This document shows, in pieces, positions 50,011 to 57,560 of a DNA stretch of 64,000 nucleotides; within the stretch, counting starts at the first letter, position 1; each line of letters starts with the position of its first letter. Made by a program: the position numbers and the translations under genes. Source of the DNA: Enterococcus_E cecorum_C (lineage in GTDB: Bacteria > Bacillota > Bacilli > Lactobacillales > Enterococcaceae). The notes under the pieces are model-generated. The model ran no database searches. It had not been told where the DNA came from and worked only from the letters and a program-made list of their open reading frames with translations. The stretch is taken from the NCBI RefSeq assembly GCF_052119425.1, contig NZ_JBQKFH010000009.1, positions 6,445 to 70,444 of the forward strand. The letters run 5' to 3'.

Positions 50011-50892
50011 TTATTTCCAAAGTATTTCTGCGATTCTTTTATCTACTTTTGGATTAGCATGAAGCGCTGAATGTTGGGCTAAAATTCCTTTAAACACAAA
50101 AGTTTCAACGGGTATTTGTTGACTGGATAATAATTGATTGACGGCAAGGGCAGAAGTAAGTGGCACAGTACCATCGCTTAAATCAGACGCGGTTAATTGT
50201 CCCGCAAATAAGCTCACTTGGACATTTTTAGGGAAATTAGCGATATTACTTTGAAAATCTTGATACCGTGGGCTAATCTGTGTCGGTCCTTGTTGTAATA
50301 ATTGATCCACACTTTGTTCATTTGAAGTATCTAAAAATTCATTAAACGGTGCTGCAATCGAAATAAAATGCTCAACCGTTGGCAGTTCGCCTTGATTTTG
50401 ATACGTTTCTAAAAAGCGAAATAGACTAACCCCACCCATCGAATGTCCGACTACATTGACTTTTTCAACATGATATTGGGCTTTCACAAATTGTAAAGCT
50501 TGATAAATCCATTCGGCCTGATTCCATTCATTGTTTTTATTATCAGCAAATAATACATTTATGAGTACTGGTTTGTCTGCTTGTTCAAATGTCCCGGATG
50601 TCTGAATCGTGCCATCTGTATTCACAGTCAAATCCAGCGTATGTGTTGCTTGGTAACGGGAACAAAGGCGTTGAATCATCCCACCCATCGAATGTTTGGT
50701 TCCGCCATATCCGTGAAAAAATAAAGTGACAGGATAGGATTTAACTTCATTTTGTGTTGAAGTGACTTGTTTGTGATTACTATGTGCTGCTTTTGGTGCG
50801 GTTTCTTTATGACTTGGCCAGAAAAACCAAAGTAAAACAACCATCACCCCAACTGCTAATAAACCAAGTATACGATAAAGTTGCTTTTTCAT
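50011..50892 (-). CDS. DUF915-type alpha/beta hydrolase, membrane-anchored or secreted
   Basis: A 293-residue protein. It has an N-terminal hydrophobic signal or anchor (LYRILGLLAVGVMVVLLWFFW). HGYGGTKHSMGGMIQRL is the oxyanion region, and VVGHSMGGVSLFRFLE carries the nucleophile Ser. DGTVPLTSALAV supplies the acid and QHSALH near the end the His. DUF915 proteins are lipase-like with unknown substrate. ATG 50892 has AAGGAG seven bases upstream. Confidence 0.86.
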   Translation of the reverse strand: MKKQLYRILGLLAVGVMVVLLWFFWPSHKETAPKAAHSNHKQVTSTQNEVKSYPVTLFFHGYGGTKHSMGGMIQRLCSRYQATHTLDLTVNTDGTIQTSGTFEQADKPVLINVLFADNKNNEWNQAEWIYQALQFVKAQYHVEKVNVVGHSMGGVSLFRFLETYQNQGELPTVEHFISIAAPFNEFLDTSNEQSVDQLLQQGPTQISPRYQDFQSNIANFPKNVQVSLFAGQLTASDLSDGTVPLTSALAVNQLLSSQQIPVETFVFKGILAQHSALHANPKVDKRIAEILWK

Positions 50893-50993
50893 AATCAATC
50901 TCCTTAAATGCTATTCAAAGATTAATATACGCTAGATTACAACACATTCAAGAAATAGCCAGTAATCTTAAAAAAATCTTTTCTATATGATAA

Positions 50994-51039
50994 AAACGAA
51001 TTTCCAAACAACCACCATCAGTTGCTTAGAAATTCGTTT
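50994..51039 (-). terminator. terminator of rbsKDU
   Basis: AAACGAATTTC (50994-51004) pairs with GAAATTCGTTT (51029-51039) with an inner CAAC/GTTG. On the minus strand it is followed by TTATC after the run of T. Confidence 0.8.
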
Positions 51040-51052
51040 ATGTTCATTATTT

Positions 51053-51940
51053 TTATACAATTACCGTCAAACTTGCAGCAAAGATAATAAGTACCAAGCC
51101 TAAAATTGTTACAGTCATTTCTTTTTTGGTTTTTGCTTGTTTTAAGAAATAAATACCAGTTAAAGTTGCTAATACTACGGATGTTTGTGACAAAATAAAA
51201 CCAGTAGCCAACCCATTCATATCTGGTTGAGCAGAAATCAAATAAGTCAATGCAGCAAAGGCAAAGAAGAATCCTGAAAAGATTTGTTTATAGGATACTG
51301 CTTCTTGTAATGCTAAAGGTTCGTTTGTCTTGAAATGATTGTAAAAGTCGTAAACCACTGCGACTAAGACCATCCCAATTGCTTGTGGTAAGAAAGCTTG
51401 CATCCCAGTTAAACTAGTCGCTTGTGGGGCAGCAGAATAGGCCCAATAACCGATTTCACCCACGGCTAAAATCAATACCGCTTTTTGTAAATGGGCTTGA
51501 TGTTCAGTATTTTTATGTTCGCTCCAAACCGTCATCCAAGCACCTAGAATAATTAAGACTAAAGCTAAGGCGCCAATGATTTTATCCATTGCACTTGGCC
51601 AATCACCTAAAGCAATGACACCCCATAAAGAAGCCCCTAGTAATTGAAAAGCAGTGGTAATTGGCATCGCACGTGAAGAACCAATTAAAGTAAAACTATA
51701 AAAAGTCAAAATTTGTGCACTTGCCCAGCCAATTCCTGAAAGAATCGCAAAAAGTAAATCATGTCCAGTTGGCAGTGCGATTCCTTGCGTCATATTAAAA
51801 ATAAGGGCAAAAATCAAGGTTCCTAAAGTCGCACCTAAAATCTGATTACTTGGACGTCCACCAAATTTGGAAGCAATCGTAGGGAAAATCCCCCAACCAA
51901 TCAATGGCCCTAAACCAACTAATAATGCTACAGTGTTCAT
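51053..51940 (-). CDS. rbsU: ribose uptake protein RbsU (GRP family)
   Basis: A 295-residue, ten-helix glucose/ribose porter (DMT-like GRP family). It starts LLVGLGPLIGWGIFPTIASKFGGRPSNQILGATLGTLIF and contains GSSRAMPITTAFQLLGASLWGVI. The context with rbsK and rbsD points to ribose. It replaces the ABC-type ribose importer of other bacteria. Confidence 0.9.
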   Translation of the reverse strand: MNTVALLVGLGPLIGWGIFPTIASKFGGRPSNQILGATLGTLIFALIFNMTQGIALPTGHDLLFAILSGIGWASAQILTFYSFTLIGSSRAMPITTAFQLLGASLWGVIALGDWPSAMDKIIGALALVLIILGAWMTVWSEHKNTEHQAHLQKAVLILAVGEIGYWAYSAAPQATSLTGMQAFLPQAIGMVLVAVVYDFYNHFKTNEPLALQEAVSYKQIFSGFFFAFAALTYLISAQPDMNGLATGFILSQTSVVLATLTGIYFLKQAKTKKEMTVTILGLVLIIFAASLTVIV

Positions 51941-51964
51941 AAAATCAAAAATCCCTTCTAATAA

Positions 51965-52360
51965 TTAAAATACTACGCCGCTTTCTAGTAAGATATTGGC
52001 ATATGGTGTCATTTCACCCGTTCTGATAAAGGCATGACAACGATTTAAATCTTGTTTCATTTGACTATGTGGAATAAAGGCAATTTCCACTTCTGGCATT
52101 AGTTTCTGAATTTTAGCTAACATATTTGGATTGTATGTTTTGATTTCTTCTGCTAGATAAATCTTTTGAACTTCTAATTCTGTTAAGACATTTTCCAACA
52201 CATCGATAAAACTAGGCACACCCTTAGTTACTGCTAGATCAATCTTTTCTGTGGTCATTGGTACTGGCATCCCCGCATCACCAATACTTAATAAGTCAAA
52301 ATGCCCCATTTGTGCAATTACACGTGAAATATCTGAATTAATGACAGTTGATTTTTTCAT
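51965..52360 (-). CDS. rbsD: D-ribose pyranase
   Basis: A 131-residue protein. MKKSTVINSDISRVIAQMGHFDLLSIGDAGMPVP contains the catalytic His20. NVLTELEVQKIYLAEE and the C-terminal RTGEMTPYANILLESGV are family hallmarks. It interconverts pyranose and furanose forms of ribose, feeding RbsK. It follows rbsK by four bases. Confidence 0.95.
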   Translation of the reverse strand: MKKSTVINSDISRVIAQMGHFDLLSIGDAGMPVPMTTEKIDLAVTKGVPSFIDVLENVLTELEVQKIYLAEEIKTYNPNMLAKIQKLMPEVEIAFIPHSQMKQDLNRCHAFIRTGEMTPYANILLESGVVF

Positions 52361-52364
52361 ATGA

Positions 52365-53282
52365 TTAATCCTCCATTGGTTTCATTTCATTTAAATAAGG
52401 AATAGATGGTTGCGCACCAAAGCGTTGAACTGTTAATGAAGAAGCTTGGTTCCCATAAGAAATAGCTGCGCGTAAGTTACTTAAATCTTTCTTCAACACT
52501 GTACTTAAAGCACCGATAAAGGTATCTCCTGCAGCAGTGGTATCTTTGGCTTCAACTTTGAAGGCGGGCACAATGCCACTTTCACCATGCACATCATAAT
52601 AAGCGCCCTTACTTCCCACAGTAATAATGACCCCTTCAATGCCTAAATCATGAAGTTTTTGAGCGGCTTTTTGCATACTTGCTTCATCGGTTATTTTGAC
52701 ACCAGTTAGAATTTCGGTTTCCGTTTCATTTGGAATAATAATATCAGTTAATCGTAGCAATTCTTCCGGCACTTTTTCCATAGCTGGCGCTGGATTTAAA
52801 ATCGTTTTTACTCCGGCTTTTTTCGCAATTTCAAAAGCTTGAATCGTACTAGCTAAATGACTTTCAAATTGAGCAATAATAAAATCACTCTTTTCAATGA
52901 TTGCTTGATGCGCTTGTACATGCTCTGGTGTAAAAGCATTATTGGCACCCGCGTGAATCATAATACTATTTTGTCCTAAGTCATCCACCATAATATACGC
53001 TTGACCCGTAGCTTCCCCTTTCACATGAGCCACAGCATCTAGGTTAATTTCTTCTTCGCTTAGCAATTCCAACATCAACTTACCGGCTTCATCTTCGCCA
53101 ACAGCCCCGATGAAATATGTATTCGCACCTAGACGTTTAGCTGCTACCGCTTGATTGGCTCCCTTACCGCCACCTGCAGAAAAGATTTCTTTCGTATGCA
53201 TGGTTTCGCCAACTTGCGGCATATGAGTCAAGCGAATCGTACGGTCTAAATTAATGCTTCCAACAACTGTAATCGTATTCAT
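52365..53282 (-). CDS. rbsK: ribokinase
   Basis: A 305-residue PfkB-family kinase. It has the substrate loop GGGKGANQAVAAKRLGA near residue 40, and the catalytic motif TTAAGDTFIGAL with the base Asp near 250. It phosphorylates ribose to ribose-5-phosphate. First gene of rbsK-D-U, with two operator palindromes upstream. Confidence 0.94.
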   Translation of the reverse strand: MNTITVVGSINLDRTIRLTHMPQVGETMHTKEIFSAGGGKGANQAVAAKRLGANTYFIGAVGEDEAGKLMLELLSEEEINLDAVAHVKGEATGQAYIMVDDLGQNSIMIHAGANNAFTPEHVQAHQAIIEKSDFIIAQFESHLASTIQAFEIAKKAGVKTILNPAPAMEKVPEELLRLTDIIIPNETETEILTGVKITDEASMQKAAQKLHDLGIEGVIITVGSKGAYYDVHGESGIVPAFKVEAKDTTAAGDTFIGALSTVLKKDLSNLRAAISYGNQASSLTVQRFGAQPSIPYLNEMKPMED

Positions 53283-53333
53283 AATTAAAAAAGCTCCCTT
53301 ACCTAAATATTTTTATCCGGATAATCGATTTGG

Positions 53334-53360
53334 TTAAAACGTTTTATTAAAACGTTTTAA
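53334..53360 (-). promoter_or_regulatory. tandem LacI-type operators of rbsKDU
   Basis: Two copies of the palindrome AAAACGTTTT (53336-53345 and 53349-53358) lie with centres 13 bp apart, overlapping possible promoter hexamers TTGTAA and TAAAAC on the minus strand. They are ideal RbsR and/or CcpA targets. A TTATCCGGATAA palindrome (53313-53324) follows in the leader. Confidence 0.7.
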
Positions 53361-53394
53361 AACTTTACAAAAAGAATATAGCACACTTTGTAAG

Positions 53395-54384
53395 CTATTT
53401 CAAGTGTGCTGTTGTATTTCTTTTTATTAATTCTACAGGTAAGACTTTTCTCGCCCAAGCTTGTTTAGGGTTGCGTATCCGCTCTAGCAACAATTCAGCT
53501 GCCATTTTCCCCAAATCAAATGTTGGTTGGGCAATCGTAGTTAAAGTTGGTGTCACATATTCAGACATCGGTGAATTATCATAGCCCACAATGCTATAAT
53601 CATCAGGGATAGACTTGCCCACTTGCTTTAACTGATACATAACCCCTAAGGCAATCTCATCATTTAAAGCAAAAATTGCTGTTACATCCGATCCTAATAC
53701 TTTATCCACCGCCATCTTACCACCTTCACGTGTTAAAGGCTGATCTATAAAAAGAAATTCTGGATAAATCTTCGTAAAACCTTCAATACGAGCTTGAATA
53801 TTACTTGGCGCATCTTTAGGTCCAATCACTGCTACTTTTTCATGACCTAATTCATATAGATAATTAGCAGCCAGCACACCACCAGTAACATCATCAGTAG
53901 AGATCTCATCACTCACACCTTCAGATTTCTTTTGATCTAATACAATATATGGCACTTGATTTTTGGACAATTGTTCCTTTAACGTTTGATTGGAAATAGT
54001 GGAACTAGCAATAATAAATCCATCCACTCCTCGCCTAATCAATTCTTGTAAATATTCGCTTTCTTTTTGCACACTAAAATCAGCATCGCAAAGCATCACA
54101 ATATATTTTTGTCCATATACGACATTTTCAACACCTTTTAATAACAAAGAAAAAAATGGATTAGTAATATCAGGCATCATTACACCAATTGTTTTACTTT
54201 TTTTCATAACCATCCGTTGAGCAAAATAATCCGGCTGATAATCCAAATCTTCTTTCGCCTGCATGACTTTTTCAACCGTTTTAGGACTAAATTTGTCTGC
54301 ATTTCCATTCAAAATTTGGGAAACCGTCGCAATCGACACTCCTGATTTGGCGGCTACTTCTTTGATAGTAACTTTCTTTTTCAT
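53395..54384 (-). CDS. rbsR: LacI-family ribose operon repressor
   Basis: A 329-residue repressor. The HTH TIKEVAAKSGVSIATVSQILNGN begins at residue 6, followed by a ribose-binding-like effector domain (IGVMMPDITNPFFSLLLKGVE). It is directly upstream of rbsK in the same direction. By context it responds to ribose. Tandem palindromes lie between the two genes. Confidence 0.9.
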   Translation of the reverse strand: MKKKVTIKEVAAKSGVSIATVSQILNGNADKFSPKTVEKVMQAKEDLDYQPDYFAQRMVMKKSKTIGVMMPDITNPFFSLLLKGVENVVYGQKYIVMLCDADFSVQKESEYLQELIRRGVDGFIIASSTISNQTLKEQLSKNQVPYIVLDQKKSEGVSDEISTDDVTGGVLAANYLYELGHEKVAVIGPKDAPSNIQARIEGFTKIYPEFLFIDQPLTREGGKMAVDKVLGSDVTAIFALNDEIALGVMYQLKQVGKSIPDDYSIVGYDNSPMSEYVTPTLTTIAQPTFDLGKMAAELLLERIRNPKQAWARKVLPVELIKRNTTAHLK

Positions 54385-54532
54385 GACACAACCTCATTTT
54401 CACAAACAATCTATGTAATAATCTTGATTGATAAGCCCTGTATGTCCCTTTTGTTCTCGGATAAAGCCTAAATGCTTGTTATCTACCTCAGTAGCACTTG
54501 GCCATCATTTATCCAAAACACTTTCTAAAAAA

Positions 54533-54556
54533 AGCGATACTCATGAAAGTACCGCT
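54533..54556 (-). terminator. terminator of nusG
   Basis: AGCGATACT (54533-54541) with AGTACCGCT (54548-54556) forms a stem with one internal mismatch, and TTTTTTT follows on the minus strand. Confidence 0.8.
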
Positions 54557-54587
54557 CGTTTATGAAATATTGTAAGAAAGGCTAATC

Positions 54588-55130
54588 TTAAATATTATCG
54601 ACTTGATCAAAATCTAGTTCAGCGCTTGTTGCACGACCGAACATATCGATATTTACTTTTAATTTTTGTTTTTCATCGTCAATTTCAACTACTTGACCTT
54701 CCATACCAGCAAACGCACCTTCAATGATTTTCACTGTATCACCTAAGCTCACTTCTAAATCAGAAGTACGTGTGCTCATGCCGATAGAGCGTAAAATTGA
54801 ATTGATTTCTTCTGGTAATAATGGTGCTGGTTTACTTCCTGCGCCATGACTACCAACAAAACCAGTAACACCAGGCGTATTACGAACGATATACCAAGAT
54901 TCATCTGTCATGACCATTTCCACTAAGACGTAACCAGGGAAAGTTTTATGAACGATTTCTTTTGACTTACCGTTTTTGATTTCTGTTTCTTTTTCTTCAG
55001 GAACAACCACGCGGAAAATGTAATCCCCCATACGCATGCTTTGTGCACGTGATTCAATGTTTGCTTTTACTTTATTTTCATATCCAGAATAAGTGTGTAA
55101 GACGTACCATTGTTTTTCAAAAGTTTCCAT
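54588..55130 (-). CDS. nusG: transcription termination/antitermination factor NusG
   Basis: A 180-residue protein: NGN domain (WYVLHTYSGYENKVKANIESR, FPGYVLVEMVMTDESWYIVRNTPGVTGFVG) and C-terminal KOW motif (VSLGDTVKIIEGAFAGMEGQVVEID). It couples RNA polymerase with pausing and translation factors. It lies downstream of secE but is separated from it by a terminator and its own promoter. Confidence 0.97.
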   Translation of the reverse strand: METFEKQWYVLHTYSGYENKVKANIESRAQSMRMGDYIFRVVVPEEKETEIKNGKSKEIVHKTFPGYVLVEMVMTDESWYIVRNTPGVTGFVGSHGAGSKPAPLLPEEINSILRSIGMSTRTSDLEVSLGDTVKIIEGAFAGMEGQVVEIDDEKQKLKVNIDMFGRATSAELDFDQVDNI

Positions 55131-55171
55131 TGTTTTCTCCTATCTTTATCTTTTCTTATTTGCAACCTAAC

Positions 55172-55196
55172 AAAAAAACCTCAGGCCACCTGAAGT
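55172..55196 (-). terminator. terminator-like hairpin in nusG leader
   Basis: ACCTCAGG (55178-55185) with CCTGAAGT (55189-55196) forms an 8-bp stem with a three-base loop and a run of seven T after it on the minus strand. It lies just downstream of a TATACT box, about 25 bases after the expected start, and about 45 bases before nusG. Confidence 0.7.
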
Positions 55197-55210
55197 TTAT
55201 CTACAGACAC

Positions 55211-55219
55211 AGTATAGCA
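55211..55219 (-). promoter_or_regulatory. nusG promoter (extended -10)
   Basis: On the minus strand TGCTATACT forms an extended -10 element (TATACT at 55211-55216). No good -35 hexamer is seen at 17 bp, as is usual for extended -10 promoters. Confidence 0.55.
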
Positions 55220-55255
55220 AACTTTACAGACAAATGCTATAGCAATCCAGTAAAA

Positions 55256-55279
55256 AAGCGAGCCAAAATCGACCCGCTT
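55256..55279 (-). terminator. terminator of rpmG-secE
   Basis: AAGCGAGCC (55256-55264) pairs with GACCCGCTT (55271-55279) with minor mismatches, followed by TTTTTT on the minus strand, a few bases after the secE stop. Confidence 0.8.
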
Positions 55280-55284
55280 CTTGA

Positions 55285-55455
55285 TTATTTCAAAACCAAT
55301 GCTAATAATTTTTGAATGACCGTATCCATCACAAAGAACATCACTGCAAAGATAATTGAAGTTTCGATTACGACAATGGTATCTTTACGTAATTGTTGTT
55401 TGGTTGGCCAAGTCACGCGTTTCATTTCATCAATCACGCTTTTAATAAACTTCAT
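55285..55455 (-). CDS. secE: preprotein translocase subunit SecE
   Basis: A 56-residue protein read directly from the sequence. MKFIKSVIDEMKRVTWPTKQ carries the conserved amphipathic helix motif (KRVTWPT) before a single membrane helix (TIVVIETSIIFAVMFFVMDTVIQ). Size is normal for Gram-positive SecE. It stabilises SecY. The ATG follows GGAGGAAG, 15 bases after rpmG. Confidence 0.95.
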   Translation of the reverse strand: MKFIKSVIDEMKRVTWPTKQQLRKDTIVVIETSIIFAVMFFVMDTVIQKLLALVLK

Positions 55456-55470
55456 GCCACTTACTTCCTC

Positions 55471-55626
55471 CTACTTAGTTTCACGATGTAAGGTATATTG
55501 ATTACAATATTTACAAAACTTATTAATCTCTAAGCGTTTATTGGCATTTCTACTCGTACTAACCGCTTTAGAATAATTACGTGAACCACAAACGGAACAA
55601 GCTAAGGCCGCTTTTTTGACTGCCAT
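55471..55626 (-). CDS. rpmG: 50S ribosomal protein L33 (zinc-ribbon form)
   Basis: A 51-residue protein starting MAVKKAALACSVCGSRNYSK. It has two CxxC pairs (CSVC and CKYC), so it is the zinc-containing form. ATG 55626 is preferred, with AAAGGTGAG at proper distance; earlier in-frame starts lie too close to or before the ribosome site. Classical neighbour of secE and nusG. Confidence 0.92.
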   Translation of the reverse strand: MAVKKAALACSVCGSRNYSKAVSTSRNANKRLEINKFCKYCNQYTLHRETK

Positions 55627-55711
55627 ATTCATCTCACCTTTCCATTTGAAATACATTAATGTTAAAGTATCACGCTTTTTACAAACTGTCAACCATCCCT
55701 ACTTTACATAC

Positions 55712-56353
55712 TTAACGACTTTCTGACAAATCTTCTACATCAACCACGCGGAAATGTTTGCTTTCTAGTGCCTCAACAATCTTATCACAGGTTTCTTTAT
55801 CAACCTCTTTTGGTAATGTAAATAACGTGCGACGAACAAACTGTTCATTTTCTAAATCAAGGGTAATACAACTAGCAATACTGGCATATTTAGAAATGAT
55901 TTTACCAATCGTCGCAAACTCTCCACGTTTACCCGGAGAAGCTACAGTTAAAACATAACTTCCTTGATTGACATTCCATGACTGAGAAAGCATATTAAGT
56001 AAAGAACTGTGTGTTAAAATCCCATAAAATTGATTTTGTTCGTCTAGTACTGCAATATAAGGCAATTCCTTTATGGTAAAAAATACTTTAAAGAAGGAAG
56101 AATTTAAGTAGATAAACTTGGTCGCATTCTTCAATAAATAAGTAACAGGAAGATTCATATCTCCTCCATTTGCAATATGACGATATATATGCATTTTATA
56201 AATATTTCCACGGAAAATACGGCCGGTTTCATCCAATATCGGCACACATCTAAATCCTGATTCTTCAAGAATATCCAACGCTTCTCTTAATGTGTTGGTT
56301 TCTTTGACCGTTGTTAAATTTTCTTTCTTATATACCATGGATTTCAATAACAT
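55712..56353 (-). CDS. CBS-ACT protein, c-di-AMP-binding CbpA-like
   Basis: A 213-residue cytosolic protein with a pair of CBS motifs (residues about 10-130: TNTLREALDILEESGFRCVPILDETGRI, LPYIAVLDEQNQFYGILTHSSLL), then an ACT-like domain (YVLTVASPGKRGEFATIGKIISKYASIASCITLDLENE). The layout fits the CbpA family, known to bind cyclic di-AMP in Listeria. ATG 56353 follows AGGGTGA. It stands alone. The partner is unknown. Confidence 0.75.
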   Translation of the reverse strand: MLLKSMVYKKENLTTVKETNTLREALDILEESGFRCVPILDETGRIFRGNIYKMHIYRHIANGGDMNLPVTYLLKNATKFIYLNSSFFKVFFTIKELPYIAVLDEQNQFYGILTHSSLLNMLSQSWNVNQGSYVLTVASPGKRGEFATIGKIISKYASIASCITLDLENEQFVRRTLFTLPKEVDKETCDKIVEALESKHFRVVDVEDLSESR

Positions 56354-56469
56354 AAAAATCACCCTGACCTTTTTTATTCTCTTTTCATTATACTATAGTT
56401 TCACTCAAAATGGGAATGATTCTAGCCATCTTTTTAGGTTAATTGCTTTGTATTATTTTAACATCGTGC

Positions 56470-56475
56470 TATAAT
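56470..56475 (+). promoter_or_regulatory. promoter -10 for lipid kinase gene
   Basis: TATAAT with an upstream TG at the extended position (TGCTATAAT), about 35 bp before the ATG. The -35 element is weak. Confidence 0.5.
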
Positions 56476-56510
56476 AGCTAGGAATGATTTTTTAGAAATG
56501 GAAGTTAAGT

Positions 56511-57473
56511 ATGGAATTATTTTATCATTTATTAGTGAATCCTAATTCTGGCGGTGGTCAAGGGCGGATAGCTGGTGAGCAAGTGATTCAATATCTAAAA
56601 GCTGCCAAACTTCCCTACAATGCCCGTTTTACTAGCCATCCTGATCATGAACGCCGCTTAATCCAAGAAATGGCCGTCCATGATTTAAAAACTTTTGATG
56701 AAAAAATGCCCCCAGATGAAGTCTACCCATTATTAGTCGTGATTGGCGGCGATGGTACGATTCATCAGGTGGTCAATGAATTATATCGTTTAAATAAACA
56801 AATTCCAATTGCCTATATTCCTGCTGGTTCTGGCAATGATTTTGCCCGTGGATTAGGCTTAACTTGTGATCCGATTGCCATTATGAAGCAAATCATCGCA
56901 ACAAAAGAACCGCGCGAATGCAGCATCATACATTATATAGAAGAAATCTATCAAGAAGAAGGCTTGGCGCTCAATAATATTGGCATTGGCCTAGATGCGG
57001 CGATTGTCTATGAGACCAATCACTCAAAAATCAAAGGACTGCTACAAAAATTTAATTTGCATTCTTTTTCTTATTTATCATCTGTTATCCGTACTTTGAT
57101 GAAACAGCGTCCTTTCCCAATTTTAGTCGAGACGAATGGCAAACAATATAGCTATCCCAAGACTTATTTATGCACCACTTCCAATCACCCATACTTTGGT
57201 GGTGGCGTGCCGATTGCTCCTAATGCTTCCGTGCATAATGAAAAAGTCGATTTAGTCGTCATTGAAAAACCATCTTGGCTATTAGTACCATGGATTGCTT
57301 TTCATATTTTCCGCAGAACACATTTAAATAAGAAATTCTGCCATTATTTCCAAGCCAATAAGATTAAAATCGTTTCGACCATTGCCCAACACGGACAAGC
57401 AGATGGCGAAGAAATGGGTGAACGTAGCTTTGATATCACCTTTACTACACAAAAACAATTATTCTGGTACTAG
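56511..57473 (+). CDS. diacylglycerol kinase family lipid kinase (DgkB/YegS-like)
   Basis: A 320-residue protein. It has the nucleotide-binding motifs LVNPNSGGGQG, VIGGDGTIHQVVNELYRL and IPAGSGNDFARGLGL, and the C-terminal HGQADGEEM. It phosphorylates diacylglycerol or related lipids. Monocistronic, with a strong terminator. A DgkB role in lipoteichoic acid recycling would fit the dlt genes but is inference. Confidence 0.87.
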   Translation: MELFYHLLVNPNSGGGQGRIAGEQVIQYLKAAKLPYNARFTSHPDHERRLIQEMAVHDLKTFDEKMPPDEVYPLLVVIGGDGTIHQVVNELYRLNKQIPIAYIPAGSGNDFARGLGLTCDPIAIMKQIIATKEPRECSIIHYIEEIYQEEGLALNNIGIGLDAAIVYETNHSKIKGLLQKFNLHSFSYLSSVIRTLMKQRPFPILVETNGKQYSYPKTYLCTTSNHPYFGGGVPIAPNASVHNEKVDLVVIEKPSWLLVPWIAFHIFRRTHLNKKFCHYFQANKIKIVSTIAQHGQADGEEMGERSFDITFTTQKQLFWY

Positions 57474-57476
57474 CCC

Positions 57477-57511
57477 AAACAAGTAAGTGAAATGCCGCTT
57501 ACTTGTTTTTT
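57477..57511 (+). terminator. terminator of lipid kinase gene
   Basis: AAACAAGTAAG (57477-57487) with CTTACTTGTTT (57498-57508), an 11-bp perfect stem followed by T-run. Confidence 0.9.
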
Positions 57512-57520
57512 TACATTTAA

Positions 57521-57556
57521 AAAGCCCGACTACCTTTTCACAGATAATCGAGCTTT
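57521..57556 (-). terminator. terminator of asnB
   Basis: AAAGCCCGACTA (57521-57532) with TAATCGAGCTTT (57545-57556) pairs with two mismatches or G-U pairs; on the minus strand it is followed by TTTAAATG. Confidence 0.75.
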
Positions 57557-57560
57557 GAAT

